From positions 4,724,001-4,788,000 of the forward strand of contig NZ_CP033365.1 in assembly GCF_013170825.1 (NCBI RefSeq): 64,000 nucleotides of DNA. Reading direction: 5' to 3'. This DNA comes from Mesorhizobium sp. NZP2298. GTDB taxonomy: Bacteria > Pseudomonadota > Alphaproteobacteria > Rhizobiales > Rhizobiaceae. Position 1 is the stretch's first letter, and each line of letters opens with the position of its first letter. This document shows positions 25,327 through 36,527 of the stretch, one piece after another. A program made the position numbers and the translations under genes. The notes beneath the pieces were generated by a model. It had not been told where the DNA came from. It did no database searches and saw nothing but the letters and a program-made list of their open reading frames with translations.

Positions 25327-26448
25327 TTGGCTGACCAGATTTTGCCCACCAATGATTGGCCGGCAAACGCCGTCCCATCCGACCTGATCCCGCCAGGCCG
25401 CAAACGCCTTGGCTGGGCGCTGATGGCGCTGGCCACGCTTGGCCTCCTGGCAACGATCCTGGTACAGATCCTCTACAAGAGCGAAGTCGACACGATCGGT
25501 TTCGAGACGTGGCGACCGGTCGTCTATGCCTATGTGCTGTGGGGCGTGGCGCTCGGCATCGGCCAGGTGCTGACGCGCGGCGAGGACGGGCAGCGCGCGC
25601 TGTTCCTGTTGCCGGCGCTGCTGTTCACCATCGCCATGGTGATCTTCCCGACGCTGTTCGGCTTCTACATCGCACTCACCGACTGGAACCTCTCCTCCTT
25701 CAGTGGCCGCAGGTTCAACGGGCTCGACAATTTCTGGCAGATGCTTGGCGACCCCTACTACCGCAATGCACTGTTCAACATGGTGCTCTATGTGCTGGCG
25801 GTGCTGGTCGAATATGTCATCGCCTTCGGCCTGGCGCTGTTGCTCAACGCACAGATCCGGGCGCGAAAGTTCTTCCGCGTCGTCTTCCTGATGCCGCTGA
25901 TGCTGTCGCCGGTCGCGGTATCCTGGATGATCGGCAAATCGCTGATGGAATACCGGTTCGGGCCGGCGGCGACGCTGGCGCGCCATCTCGGCTGGGATAA
26001 TCCCGCCTTCTTCTCCGATCCGATCACCGCGCGCATCTCGATCATGCTGCTCGACGCCTGGACCTTCATTCCCTTCATGATGATCATGCTGCTGGCCGGC
26101 CTGCAGGCCATGTCGCGCGAGGTGCTGGAGGCGGCGCGCGTCGACGGCGCGACCGCATGGCAGACCTTCTGGCAGGTCACCTTCCCGCTGATGCTGCCGG
26201 TCTCGGTGACGGCGGTGATCCTGCGCATCATCTTCAAGCTGAAGCTCGCCGACATCATCATCACAGTGACATCAGGCGGCCCCGGCGGCGCGACCGATTC
26301 CGTGTCGAGCTTCATCTACCGGGAATACCGCGACCGCTCGAATGTCGGCTACGGCACCATGCTGGCAATGGCCTACCTCGTCATCATCGTGGTGTTCGTG
26401 ACCTGGCTGCTGAAGCTCGCCAACCGCTTCGTGCGCAACGTCAACTGA
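25327..26448 (+). CDS. Sugar ABC transporter permease (MalF-type)
   Basis: 373 residues from a TTG start with GGACGAG upstream. Two hydrophobic segments in the N-terminal 110 residues precede a six-helix MetI-like domain with the EAA loop EAARVDGATAWQTFWQVTFP. Forms the CUT1 channel with the next gene, which starts 11 bp later. Confidence 0.9.
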   Translation: MADQILPTNDWPANAVPSDLIPPGRKRLGWALMALATLGLLATILVQILYKSEVDTIGFETWRPVVYAYVLWGVALGIGQVLTRGEDGQRALFLLPALLFTIAMVIFPTLFGFYIALTDWNLSSFSGRRFNGLDNFWQMLGDPYYRNALFNMVLYVLAVLVEYVIAFGLALLLNAQIRARKFFRVVFLMPLMLSPVAVSWMIGKSLMEYRFGPAATLARHLGWDNPAFFSDPITARISIMLLDAWTFIPFMMIMLLAGLQAMSREVLEAARVDGATAWQTFWQVTFPLMLPVSVTAVILRIIFKLKLADIIITVTSGGPGGATDSVSSFIYREYRDRSNVGYGTMLAMAYLVIIVVFVTWLLKLANRFVRNVN

Positions 26449-26459
26449 GTGGCCGGATC

Positions 26460-27377
26460 ATGAGCGTTCAGACCACCGACTATACCGTCTCCGAAATCCG
26501 CTCTCCGGCGAGCTTCATCACCAGCCGCGTCTTCATCTATGGGGCTCTCGTCTTCTGGGCCTTCATCTGCCTGTTCCCGATCTACTGGACGATAACGACC
26601 TCGTTCAAATCGGCGGTCGACGTCACGCAAGGCCATCTCATCCCCTTCGTCGACTTCTGGCCGGACTGGAAGGGCTGGCGATCGCTCGGCCTGTCGCCGG
26701 ATTCGATCTTCCAGACCTCCACGGTGCGCGATGAGTTCTTCAAGCGATTCATGAACTCGGTCATCACTTCGGTCGGCGCATCGAGCCTCGCCATCGTCAT
26801 CGGCAGCCTCGCCGCCTATGGCCTGACGCGCTACCGCTACAAATTCGCCTGGTTCAGGAACGAGGATATCTCCTTCTTCTTCCTGTCGCAGCTGATCCTG
26901 CCGCCCGTGGTGCTCGCCCTGCCCTTCCTGGTGCTCTACCGGGAAGTCGGCCTGCTCGACACGCGCGTCGGGCTGATCTTGCTCTACACGCTGATGGTGC
27001 TGCCGATCGTCATCTGGATCATGCGCGACCAGTTCAACTCCATTCCCGTCGAGTTGGAGGAAGCGGCCCTCGTCGATGGCCTGTCGATCTGGGGCGCGTT
27101 TTTCCGCATCGTCATGCCGATCGCGCTGCCAGGCATGGTCGCCGCGTTCATCCTGGCGATGGTGCTATGCTGGAACGAATATTTTTTCGCCGCGCTGCTG
27201 ACCTCGACTGACGCCAAGACCATTCCGGTCATGGTGGCGAGCCAGACCGGCTCGCAAGGCATTAACTGGTGGTCGATGGCGGCCCTTGCCACCGCGGCCA
27301 TAGCGCCTCTCGCCGTCATCGGCATCGCTCTGGAGCGCTATCTGATCATGGGCATGACTGCGGGAGCGGTGAAATAA
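26460..27377 (+). CDS. Sugar ABC transporter permease (MalG-type)
   Basis: 305 residues, six membrane segments and EAA loop EEAALVDGLSIWGAFFRIVMP. Start ATG 26460 after GGCCGGATC; longer in-frame starts lie inside the previous gene. Partner of the MalF-type permease and the UgpC-type ATPase. Confidence 0.92.
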   Translation: MSVQTTDYTVSEIRSPASFITSRVFIYGALVFWAFICLFPIYWTITTSFKSAVDVTQGHLIPFVDFWPDWKGWRSLGLSPDSIFQTSTVRDEFFKRFMNSVITSVGASSLAIVIGSLAAYGLTRYRYKFAWFRNEDISFFFLSQLILPPVVLALPFLVLYREVGLLDTRVGLILLYTLMVLPIVIWIMRDQFNSIPVELEEAALVDGLSIWGAFFRIVMPIALPGMVAAFILAMVLCWNEYFFAALLTSTDAKTIPVMVASQTGSQGINWWSMAALATAAIAPLAVIGIALERYLIMGMTAGAVK

Positions 27378-27500
27378 GGCCGTACTGGTTCGTGCGCGAT
27401 ATCCGCGTTGGCCACAAAGGCCATGACCGCTACGGCAAGGGTGCATGCCAAGCGCCTGGCAAGGTCGGACTTACCGGGCGGAACGGCTGAAAAACCGCGG

Positions 27501-28244
27501 TTAAGTCTTCAGGATGGACCGCAGGTGATCCATGATCATGGCAACGCCTTTTTGCCCGAGTTCCGCCGATGCATCCTTGGCGCCCGCCGTATACCAGCCG
27601 GTATTGTCGGCGAAGCGGGCGACATCGACAGCTTCAGGGCATAGTGCCAGCATCAGCGATGTCTCGCCGACGCCGGCATGGTCGAACGGGTACTTGCCGT
27701 TCATGGCCGCCGGCATCAACGGATGCACCTGCACCCAGTTGAAGAAGTTTTCCCCCTCGGCATGTCCGGCATAATAGTCAGCCATCGTCTCGGAACCCCA
27801 CCAGCCCTCGCCGCGCTGCTTTTCGAGAAAACGGAAGATCGCCTGACGGCCGGCGGTCTTGAAGGCGAGATCGGTCGGCATGCCGGCGGCAAAGTTCTCG
27901 GTCTGGTGATGGACGATGGCGTGGATGTTGCGGAAGCCGATGCGCAGCAGGCTGTAGAACAGCTCCTCGCCGAATGGGGCCAGTTGATTGCCGCCGACCT
28001 GCACCGAACCAGTGCCTTCCGGCGGCGCCACCGCGTAACTCGCCGCGCCGTAGTAGAAGGGCGGCAGGATGACGACATCCCTCTCCTGCTCGAACAGTTC
28101 CAGCGTCTTGATGACGGCCAGAGTGTCCATGCCGACAGCCATGTGCTCGCCATGGTATTCAAGCACGCCCAGCGGCAGCGCGACCGGCCAATTCTGCGCG
28201 ATCGCCTTGCGGATCTGGTGCGGCAGCATCAATTCATAACGCAT
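27501..28244 (-). CDS. Creatininase family metal-dependent hydrolase
   Basis: 247 residues. Metal-ligand motifs EYHGEHMAVGMD near the N-terminus and DHAGVGETSLML near residue 190 match the creatininase/amidohydrolase fold. The usual GHGGN segment is replaced by VHHQTENF, an unusual change beside the active site. Members act on lactams and sugar-derived amides. It lies 3 bp downstream of the SIS-domain gene on the same strand, within a sugar locus, so a sugar-lactam or formamide substrate is plausible. Confidence 0.85.
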   Translation of the reverse strand: MRYELMLPHQIRKAIAQNWPVALPLGVLEYHGEHMAVGMDTLAVIKTLELFEQERDVVILPPFYYGAASYAVAPPEGTGSVQVGGNQLAPFGEELFYSLLRIGFRNIHAIVHHQTENFAAGMPTDLAFKTAGRQAIFRFLEKQRGEGWWGSETMADYYAGHAEGENFFNWVQVHPLMPAAMNGKYPFDHAGVGETSLMLALCPEAVDVARFADNTGWYTAGAKDASAELGQKGVAMIMDHLRSILKT

Positions 28245-28247
28245 GGT

Positions 28248-28874
28248 CTATTCCATGTTGGTGTGTCGCGCGCGCATGGCTTGCGGCGACGCACCGGTCA
28301 GGGATTTGAGTTTCAGCACCATCACCTCGAACAGCAGAAACAGGGCTCCTTCGAACACCGAGCCCATCGGCAGGACCGAAGTCTTTTGTGGACCCTGGTC
28401 ATCGGCCATGGTCTGGGCCGGGATGATCAGCGTGGTGTCGGCCAGCCCCGCGGCACTGCCACCGGCCTGGGCGGTCAGCAGCAGATTGGTCGCGCCGGCG
28501 TTGCGCGCAACCTGCATCAAGGTCAGCACTGTCGAGGTTTCTCCCGGCCCGGAACTGGACAGGAAAACATCGCCTGGGCCCAGCGGCGGCGTGGTCATGT
28601 CCCCGACCACCGAGACAGGCAGACCGAGATGGAAGAGCCGCATGGCGAAACCCTTGACCTGCAACGCCTCGCGGCCGCAGCCATAGACGACGATCTGTCT
28701 GGCTTCTGCCAACTGCTTGCAGGCGGCCTCGATGCTGCCTTCATCCACGCGTGCCAACACGCCGCCGAGTTCATCGAGCGCGGTCTTGAACAGGTTTTCG
28801 CTCGGGCCGCTCACTGCAAATCCACCCTCGAAATCGTCCGGGATTTTTTTCACGAACAGCTTGATCTGGTTCAT
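28248..28874 (-). CDS. SIS domain protein (hexulose phosphate isomerase-like)
   Basis: 208 residues with one SIS domain. Features: VYGCGREALQVKGFAMRLFH, then FLSSSGPGETSTVLTLMQVAR, as in 6-phospho-3-hexuloisomerase and sugar isomerase-type SIS proteins. Would isomerise a phosphosugar. Co-transcribed with the creatininase gene. Divergent from the aldo/keto reductase. Confidence 0.85.
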   Translation of the reverse strand: MNQIKLFVKKIPDDFEGGFAVSGPSENLFKTALDELGGVLARVDEGSIEAACKQLAEARQIVVYGCGREALQVKGFAMRLFHLGLPVSVVGDMTTPPLGPGDVFLSSSGPGETSTVLTLMQVARNAGATNLLLTAQAGGSAAGLADTTLIIPAQTMADDQGPQKTSVLPMGSVFEGALFLLFEVMVLKLKSLTGASPQAMRARHTNME

Positions 28875-28978
28875 GCTAGCAACCGCGAAAATGGGTGTCC
28901 AACGCCGCGCAACGCTTTTGCCTGATCACAGGCGTGATAGTGTCATGCCAGACAAATCAACCCGGGAAACTGCAGGAC

Positions 28979-30001
28979 ATGAAGACACGGCATTTCGACC
29001 GCATCGGCAATGGCGGCATCACCTTTACCGAGCTCGGCTTCGGCACGGCACCGCTCGGCAATCTCTACCGCACCGTTTCGGACGAGGATGCCAATGCCAC
29101 GCTGGATGCCGCCTGGGCGACCGGCTGCCGCTACTACGACACCGCGCCGCTCTATGGGCTCGGCCTGTCTGAAACGCGCCTCAATCCCTTCCTGCGCGGC
29201 AAGAAGCGCGATGACTATGTGCTGTCGAGCAAGGTCGGCCGCCTGATGCGCGCCTGCCCGCCCGAGCAGCGCACGGGCATCGGCAAGTTCTTCGACACGC
29301 CGTCGCGCCGCGAGGTGTACGATTACAGCTATGACGGCGTGATGCGCTCTTTCGAGGCCTCGCTCGAGCGGCTTGGCGTCGACCGGATAGACATACTGTT
29401 CGTGCATGATGTCGACATCTTCACCCATGGCAGCAAGGAGGCGTCCGACCTGCGCATCGAGGAATTCATGCGCTCGGGCTATTACGGGCTGCTGTCGCTG
29501 CGCGACCAGGGCGTCATCAAGGCGTTCGGCGGCGGCATCAACGAATGGCAGGTTGCTCAGACGCTGGCCGAGCGCGGCGATTTCGACCTGTTTCTGCTTG
29601 CCGGGCGCTACACGCTGCTCGAACAGGAAGCGCTGACATCCTTCCTGCCGCTCTGCCAAAAACGCGGCATCGGCATCGTTCTCGGCGGCCCCTACAATTC
29701 CGGGATCCTGGCGACGGGGCCAAAACCCGGCGCCTACTACAATTACTCCGAAGCGCCGAGGGACATTCTCGAACGGGTCGCCAGCATCGAGGCTGTCTGC
29801 AAACGCCATGGCGTCAGGCTGATCGAGGCGGCGCTGCAATTTCCGTTGCTGCATCCGTCGGTCGTCTCGGTGATCCCCGGCGGCCAGCGGCCGAGCGAAG
29901 TCGAAAGCAACCGGGCGCTGCTCGACGCGGAACTGCCAGCAACCCTTTGGGCCGACCTCAAGAAGGAAGGCCTGATGAGCGCCGATGCGCCGACCGCATA
30001 A
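28979..30001 (+). CDS. Aldo/keto reductase (L-fucose dehydrogenase-like)
   Basis: 340 residues, start ATG 28979. Catalytic tetrad context: DTAPLYGLG (Asp and Tyr), SSKVGRL (Lys) and FVHDVD (His). Length and the RTVSDEDANATLDAAW pattern resemble D-threo-aldose/L-fucose dehydrogenases. With the FucU-type mutarotase gene it suggests oxidation of fucose or a related aldose to its lactone. Nearest relatives also include pyridoxal dehydrogenases. Confidence 0.85.
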   Translation: MKTRHFDRIGNGGITFTELGFGTAPLGNLYRTVSDEDANATLDAAWATGCRYYDTAPLYGLGLSETRLNPFLRGKKRDDYVLSSKVGRLMRACPPEQRTGIGKFFDTPSRREVYDYSYDGVMRSFEASLERLGVDRIDILFVHDVDIFTHGSKEASDLRIEEFMRSGYYGLLSLRDQGVIKAFGGGINEWQVAQTLAERGDFDLFLLAGRYTLLEQEALTSFLPLCQKRGIGIVLGGPYNSGILATGPKPGAYYNYSEAPRDILERVASIEAVCKRHGVRLIEAALQFPLLHPSVVSVIPGGQRPSEVESNRALLDAELPATLWADLKKEGLMSADAPTA

Positions 30002-30038
30002 CCGGGGACCATCAGCGCCGGTGTCAGGCCCAAAAAAG

Positions 30039-30063
30039 AAAAGCCGAGGCAAGCCCGGCTTTT
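30039..30063. terminator. Bidirectional terminator between aldo/keto reductase and hupB
   Basis: Stem AAAAGCCG/CGGCTTTT with a 9-base loop, with A-rich and T-rich flanks, between two convergent genes. Confidence 0.75.
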
Positions 30064-30089
30064 CTGGTCTCTGAAAAAGAAAAACGCGT

Positions 30090-30362
30090 TTAGTTGACGG
30101 CGTCCTTGAGGCCTTTGCCGGCCGAAAACTTCGGCACGGTGCGTGCCGGGATCTTCACTTCAGCGCCGGTCTGGGGGTTGCGGCCAGTCGAGGCCGCACG
30201 CTTTGACACGGTAAAATTGCCAAAGCCGACAAGCCGGACATCGCCGCCCTTCTTCAGTTCGCCGGTGATGACGGAAAACACCGCATCGACCGCCGACTGC
30301 GCGTCACCCTTCGAAATGCTCGCGGCGTCGGCGACAGCGGACACCAGTTCGTTCTTGTTCAT
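30090..30362 (-). CDS. hupB: DNA-binding protein HU
   Basis: 90 residues starting MNKNELVSAVADAASISKGD. Nucleoid protein that bends DNA as a dimer. The beta-arm signature GFGNFTVSKRAASTGRNPQTG is complete. Start at 30362 is set by AAGGGAA upstream. It lies downstream of lon, a common order in alphaproteobacteria. Confidence 0.96.
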   Translation of the reverse strand: MNKNELVSAVADAASISKGDAQSAVDAVFSVITGELKKGGDVRLVGFGNFTVSKRAASTGRNPQTGAEVKIPARTVPKFSAGKGLKDAVN

Positions 30363-30502
30363 AAAAATTCCCTTCCATGAGAACACCGGAACTAACGACT
30401 CATCCGGCAGGAAACGGACTTTAGAAAGAAGCGTTCCCGCAACCAAGTCGAAAAGGCAGGAAAAAGTGGGAAAAAGCCCGGAAATCCGGGGTTTTTCACA
30501 TG

Positions 30503-30531
30503 AAAAAGCCGGGCGCGAGGCCCGGCTTTCT
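30503..30531 (-). terminator. Terminator downstream of lon
   Basis: Perfect 10-bp stem AAAGCCGGGC/GCCCGGCTTT with loop GCGAG, followed on the minus strand by five T. It separates lon from hupB. Confidence 0.8.
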
Positions 30532-30562
30532 GTTTGTGCGCTGCAACTTTAGAAATTTCTAA

Positions 30563-30661
30563 CGCATGACCCCGAAAACCGTAGCCGGTTTTCGGAAAGG
30601 ACCATGCGCAAGTCTATAGTGTTAGAGCGTCCTTTACGCGTCCAATCGGACGCGCGGCGCT

Positions 30662-30664
<3 letters not shown>
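30563..30664. repeat. Composite palindromic intergenic repeat (rhizobial mosaic type)
   Basis: First module: GCATGACCCCGAAAACCG, then the inverted arm CGGTTTTCGG ending in CATGC. Second module: TTAGAGCG/CGCTCTAA enclosing GCGTCC/GGACGC. Both modules resemble elements repeated many times in rhizobial genomes. The second arm overlaps the lon stop codon. Confidence 0.65.
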
Positions 30665-33073
<2,409 letters not shown>

Positions 33074-33293
33074 TGTCCAACCTTTCATGTCGCGGTCGCC
33101 ATCAGGCCAACCGCGAATCTCATATTAACGACCGGGGATCGTTCCGCCTACCACCGTTTGTGACGGGAGTTTTACAGCACAGAAATCGGGCACCTCGGCC
33201 TTCTGGTGTTAGGTGGATGCAGGCGGGGCAAAGATCAAGAGTTAACATCGTCCGCAATCCACTCCATCGCCGAAGTCGCGTGCCCTTCACAGC

Positions 33294-33317
33294 AAAACGG
33301 CGCCGCAACGGCGCCGT
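33294..33317 (-). terminator. Terminator of clpX
   Basis: Stem ACGGCGCC/GGCGCCGT with a 5-base loop, followed on the minus strand by four T. It lies 30 bases after the clpX stop. Confidence 0.75.
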
Positions 33318-33346
33318 TCCATAAAAATATAGGGTGGAGTGCCATG

Positions 33347-34621
33347 TCAGGCACTGACGTTGCCCTTCTTTTCCTTCTGTTCGGAATAGATATAGAGCGG
33401 CCGGGCGCTGCCGGTCACCACTTCCTCCGAAATCACCACTTCGCGCACGCCTTCCAGGGCGGGCAGTTCGAACATGGTGTCGAGCAGGATCGCTTCCATG
33501 ATCGAACGCAGGCCGCGCGCGCCGGTCTTGCGCTCGATGGCGCGCTTGGCGATCGCCGACAGGGCGTTTTCGTGGAAGGTCAGGTCGACGTTTTCCATCT
33601 CGAACAGCCGCTGATACTGCTTGACCAGCGCGTTCTTCGGCTCGGTCAGGATCTGGATCAGCGCCGGCTCGTCGAGATCCTCCAGCGTCGCCAGAACCGG
33701 CAGACGGCCGACGAACTCCGGAATGAGCCCGAACTTCAACAGATCCTCGGGCTCGACCAGGCGGAAGACATCGCCGGTGCGGCGATCCTCGGGCGAGGCA
33801 ACGATAGCGCCGAAGCCGATCGAGGTCTTGCGGCCGCGATCCGAGATGATCTTGTCCAGCCCAGCGAAGGCGCCGCCGCAGATGAACAGGATGTTGGCGG
33901 TGTCGACCTGCAGGAATTCCTGCTGCGGATGCTTCCTGCCGCCTTGCGGCGGCACGGAGGCGACCGTGCCTTCCATGATCTTCAACAGTGCCTGCTGCAC
34001 GCCCTCGCCCGACACGTCGCGGGTGATCGAGGGATTGTCGGACTTGCGCGAAATCTTGTCGATCTCGTCGATGTAGACGATACCGCGCTGGGCGCGCTCG
34101 ACATTGTAGTCGGCCGACTGCAGCAGCTTCAGGATGATGTTCTCGACGTCCTCGCCCACATAACCGGCTTCGGTCAGCGTCGTCGCGTCCGCCATGGTGA
34201 AGGGCACGTCGATGATGCGGGCCAGCGTCTGCGCAAGCAACGTCTTGCCGCAACCGGTCGGACCGATCAGCAGGATGTTGGACTTGGCCAGCTCGACATC
34301 GTTGTTCTTGCCGGCATGGGCGAGGCGCTTGTAGTGGTTGTGGACCGCCACCGACAGCACGCGCTTGGCGTAGGGCTGGCCGATGACATAGTCGTCGAGA
34401 ACCTTGAGGATCTCCTGCGGTGTCGGCACGCCCTCGCGCGACTTCACCATCGAGGTCTTGTTCTCCTCACGGATGATGTCCATGCAGAGCTCGACGCATT
34501 CGTCGCAGATGAAGACCGTCGGACCGGCGATCAGCTTGCGCACCTCATGCTGGCTTTTGCCGCAAAACGAGCAATAAAGCGTGTTCTTCGAGTCCCCGCT
34601 GTTGTTGCCGACCTTGCTCAT
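33347..34621 (-). CDS. clpX: ATP-dependent Clp protease ATP-binding subunit ClpX
   Basis: 424 residues. N-terminal four-cysteine zinc finger (CSFCGKS then CDECVELC), Walker A GPTGCGKT, Walker [10 protein letters not shown] and the ClpP-docking loop IGF (in SIGFGAIV). Unfolds substrates and feeds ClpP. Separate from clpP by 295 bp. Confidence 0.97.
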   Translation of the reverse strand: MSKVGNNSGDSKNTLYCSFCGKSQHEVRKLIAGPTVFICDECVELCMDIIREENKTSMVKSREGVPTPQEILKVLDDYVIGQPYAKRVLSVAVHNHYKRLAHAGKNNDVELAKSNILLIGPTGCGKTLLAQTLARIIDVPFTMADATTLTEAGYVGEDVENIILKLLQSADYNVERAQRGIVYIDEIDKISRKSDNPSITRDVSGEGVQQALLKIMEGTVASVPPQGGRKHPQQEFLQVDTANILFICGGAFAGLDKIISDRGRKTSIGFGAIVASPEDRRTGDVFRLVEPEDLLKFGLIPEFVGRLPVLATLEDLDEPALIQILTEPKNALVKQYQRLFEMENVDLTFHENALSAIAKRAIERKTGARGLRSIMEAILLDTMFELPALEGVREVVISEEVVTGSARPLYIYSEQKEKKGNVSA

Positions 34622-34916
34622 TTTCCTGTCCTTTCATGGCCGCCCGCCGATGGTCTGGCTGAAAGGGCGCATACCCTATTTATCGCGGGAATCCGCCGCC
34701 GCCAGTATCCCGGCTCCCGCAACGTATTCCGTACGAAACACAAATCAGAAAACGTGGCAATGATTCGCAGCAACCCCACACAAAGCTAAGCCGTCGAAAA
34801 TCAACATAGCCTTAACGTAGGCAATCCCGACCGTCGAGGGAACAGCCAATTGTGGCCGAAATGCCGCAAGAGGCACCAAAAGCGCGTGATGGTGCCATCC
34901 AACTGCCACCAAGTCC

Positions 34917-35546
34917 TTATGCCACAGCGCCTTCGGCCGGTTCGCGCGACGAAATGACCTTGTCGATGAGGCCGAAATCCTTGGCTTCGTCGGCGGTCAT
35001 GAAATGATCGCGGTCGAGCGTGCGTTCAATCTCTTCGTAGCTCTTGCCGGTGTGCTTGACGTAGACCTCGTTGAGACGGCGCTTCAGCTTGACGATATCC
35101 ATGGCATGGCGCTCGATGTCGGAGGCCTGCCCCTGGAAGCCGCCGGACGGCTGGTGAACCATGATGCGGGCGTTCGGCGTGGCGAAGCGCATGTCCTTGT
35201 GGCCGGCGGTCAGCAGCAGCGAGCCCATCGAGGCCGCCTGGCCGATGCAGAGCGTCGACACGGCCGGCTTGATGAACTGCATGGTGTCGTAGATCGCCAT
35301 GCCCGAGGTGACGACGCCGCCCGGCGAATTGATGTAAAGATTGATTTCCTTCTTCGGATTCTCGGCTTCAAGGAACAGAAGCTGCGCGCAAACCAGCGTC
35401 GCCATGCCGTCCTCGACCGGACCGGTGATGAAAATGATGCGCTCCTTGAGGAGGCGGGAGAAGATGTCGTAGGCCCGCTCGCCGCGATTGGTCTGTTCGA
35501 CCACCATCGGAACGAGGTTCATGTAGGTTTCGACGGGGTTCTTCAT
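34917..35546 (-). CDS. clpP: ATP-dependent Clp protease proteolytic subunit ClpP
   Basis: 209 residues with Ser-His-Asp triad: Ser in GQAASMGS, His in MVHQPSGG, Asp in the RTLDRDHFM region. Forms the tetradecameric chamber used with ClpX. Expressed first in the clpP-clpX-lon-hupB order. A heat-shock-type promoter may lie 85 bases upstream. Confidence 0.97.
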   Translation of the reverse strand: MKNPVETYMNLVPMVVEQTNRGERAYDIFSRLLKERIIFITGPVEDGMATLVCAQLLFLEAENPKKEINLYINSPGGVVTSGMAIYDTMQFIKPAVSTLCIGQAASMGSLLLTAGHKDMRFATPNARIMVHQPSGGFQGQASDIERHAMDIVKLKRRLNEVYVKHTGKSYEEIERTLDRDHFMTADEAKDFGLIDKVISSREPAEGAVA

Positions 35547-35887
35547 CTGATATCTCTTATCTCGCGGTGGGATTCCGGCGCCGGGAATGCCGGCAGATCG
35601 GGCAGAATCGGTTCTGGATCGTTGTTCCGTAGATAGGATGCCGGCTCATCCTTGTGCAAGGCCGACCCGTCCTAGCCATCTGGGTAAGTCGAATCAAGCT
35701 TTACGGCCAAGGATTCGTCACGGTGACGGCCTCCAACGCACCATGGCCGCACAACCAAGCCGCCGGCGCGTAGCAATTTCTTAACCGCGTCACTTAACGA
35801 AATGCGGCGAAACCGCTTTTCTCCGGGAGCGCTTCCCCTACAATTCAACGTTGAACTTGTGGCTGCGGTTCAAACAGGGGGAGTGTC
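35547..35887. other. Divergent intergenic region between clpP and a secreted-protein gene
   Basis: 341 bases without a gene. It holds the possible heat-shock promoter of clpP. A promoter for the plus-strand gene at 35888 should also lie here, but I cannot fix it. A GGGGGAG ribosome site precedes that ATG. Confidence 0.5.
35631..35660 (-). promoter_or_regulatory. Possible heat-shock (RpoH-type) promoter of clpP
   Basis: Minus strand: CTTGCAC (35654-35660), a 16-base spacer and CCTATCT (35631-35637), close to alphaproteobacterial RpoH sites (CTTG with a CYTAT-type -10). It lies about 85 bases from the clpP ATG. Confidence 0.4.
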
Positions 35888-36478
35888 ATGTACAGGAGAA
35901 GCGTATCCTTCGCCGTTGCCGGGCTGGCCATGCTCGGCATGACTTCGCAGACGGCAGCCGGCGGCCGCGCCGTGGAATGCTACGAACCGGTCCGCACGCC
36001 TGACCTCTACGACACTGTCTATGAAGACGTGATGGTCAGCCCACCTGGCCAGCAGGTCGACTACACCCCGCCCATCTACGGCACGCGCGAACGCGTGGTG
36101 ATGACCGTTCCGGCACGAGTGACCTACGAGGTCGTGCCCGCCGTCACGCGCACCGTCTATCACACGGTGAGGGTCGATGGCGGCGGCTATTCCTGGGAAT
36201 GGCGCGTCATCCATGGCCGCAGGGTGCTGTGCAAGATCTGGCACAAGGCACGCTACGAACGCGTCGCCGAGACCGTGGTGATCCAACCTGAACGCACGCG
36301 GCGGGTCGTCATTCCAGCGCAATACGACAGCATCGCCGAGGAAGTCCTGGTGCAGCCGGAGCAAAGACGCATCATCGACGTACCCGCGTCTTACCAGACC
36401 GTGGCGCGGCGTGTGCTGGTGCGTGAAGGGTCGTCAGGCTGGCGGCGCGTGCATATTCCCAGGCATTGCCAAGATTAG
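35888..36478 (+). CDS. Secreted repeat protein, function unknown
   Basis: 196 residues with a signal peptide (cleavage near QTAAG) and a row of imperfect repeats of about 28 residues built on 'Y-x2-V-x4-V-x-P-x2-R/T-x4-V-P-A-x-Y': for example VIQPERTRRVVIPAQYDSIA and VLVQPEQRRIIDVPASYQTV. Two cysteines. Ribosome site GGGGGAG. The repeats suggest an extended beta structure in the periplasm or envelope. No characterised family recognised. Confidence 0.7.
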   Translation: MYRRSVSFAVAGLAMLGMTSQTAAGGRAVECYEPVRTPDLYDTVYEDVMVSPPGQQVDYTPPIYGTRERVVMTVPARVTYEVVPAVTRTVYHTVRVDGGGYSWEWRVIHGRRVLCKIWHKARYERVAETVVIQPERTRRVVIPAQYDSIAEEVLVQPEQRRIIDVPASYQTVARRVLVREGSSGWRRVHIPRHCQD

Positions 36479-36527
36479 TGGGCATGGCATAGCCTGCGCC
36501 ACAGCGGGTCTCCGTTGGGCTGAGGAC

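Noticed and set aside
23350..25986. An 878-codon minus-strand frame
   Set aside because: It is antisense to the Tat-exported binding protein and first permease, has His/Gln/Arg-rich composition and no recognisable domain.
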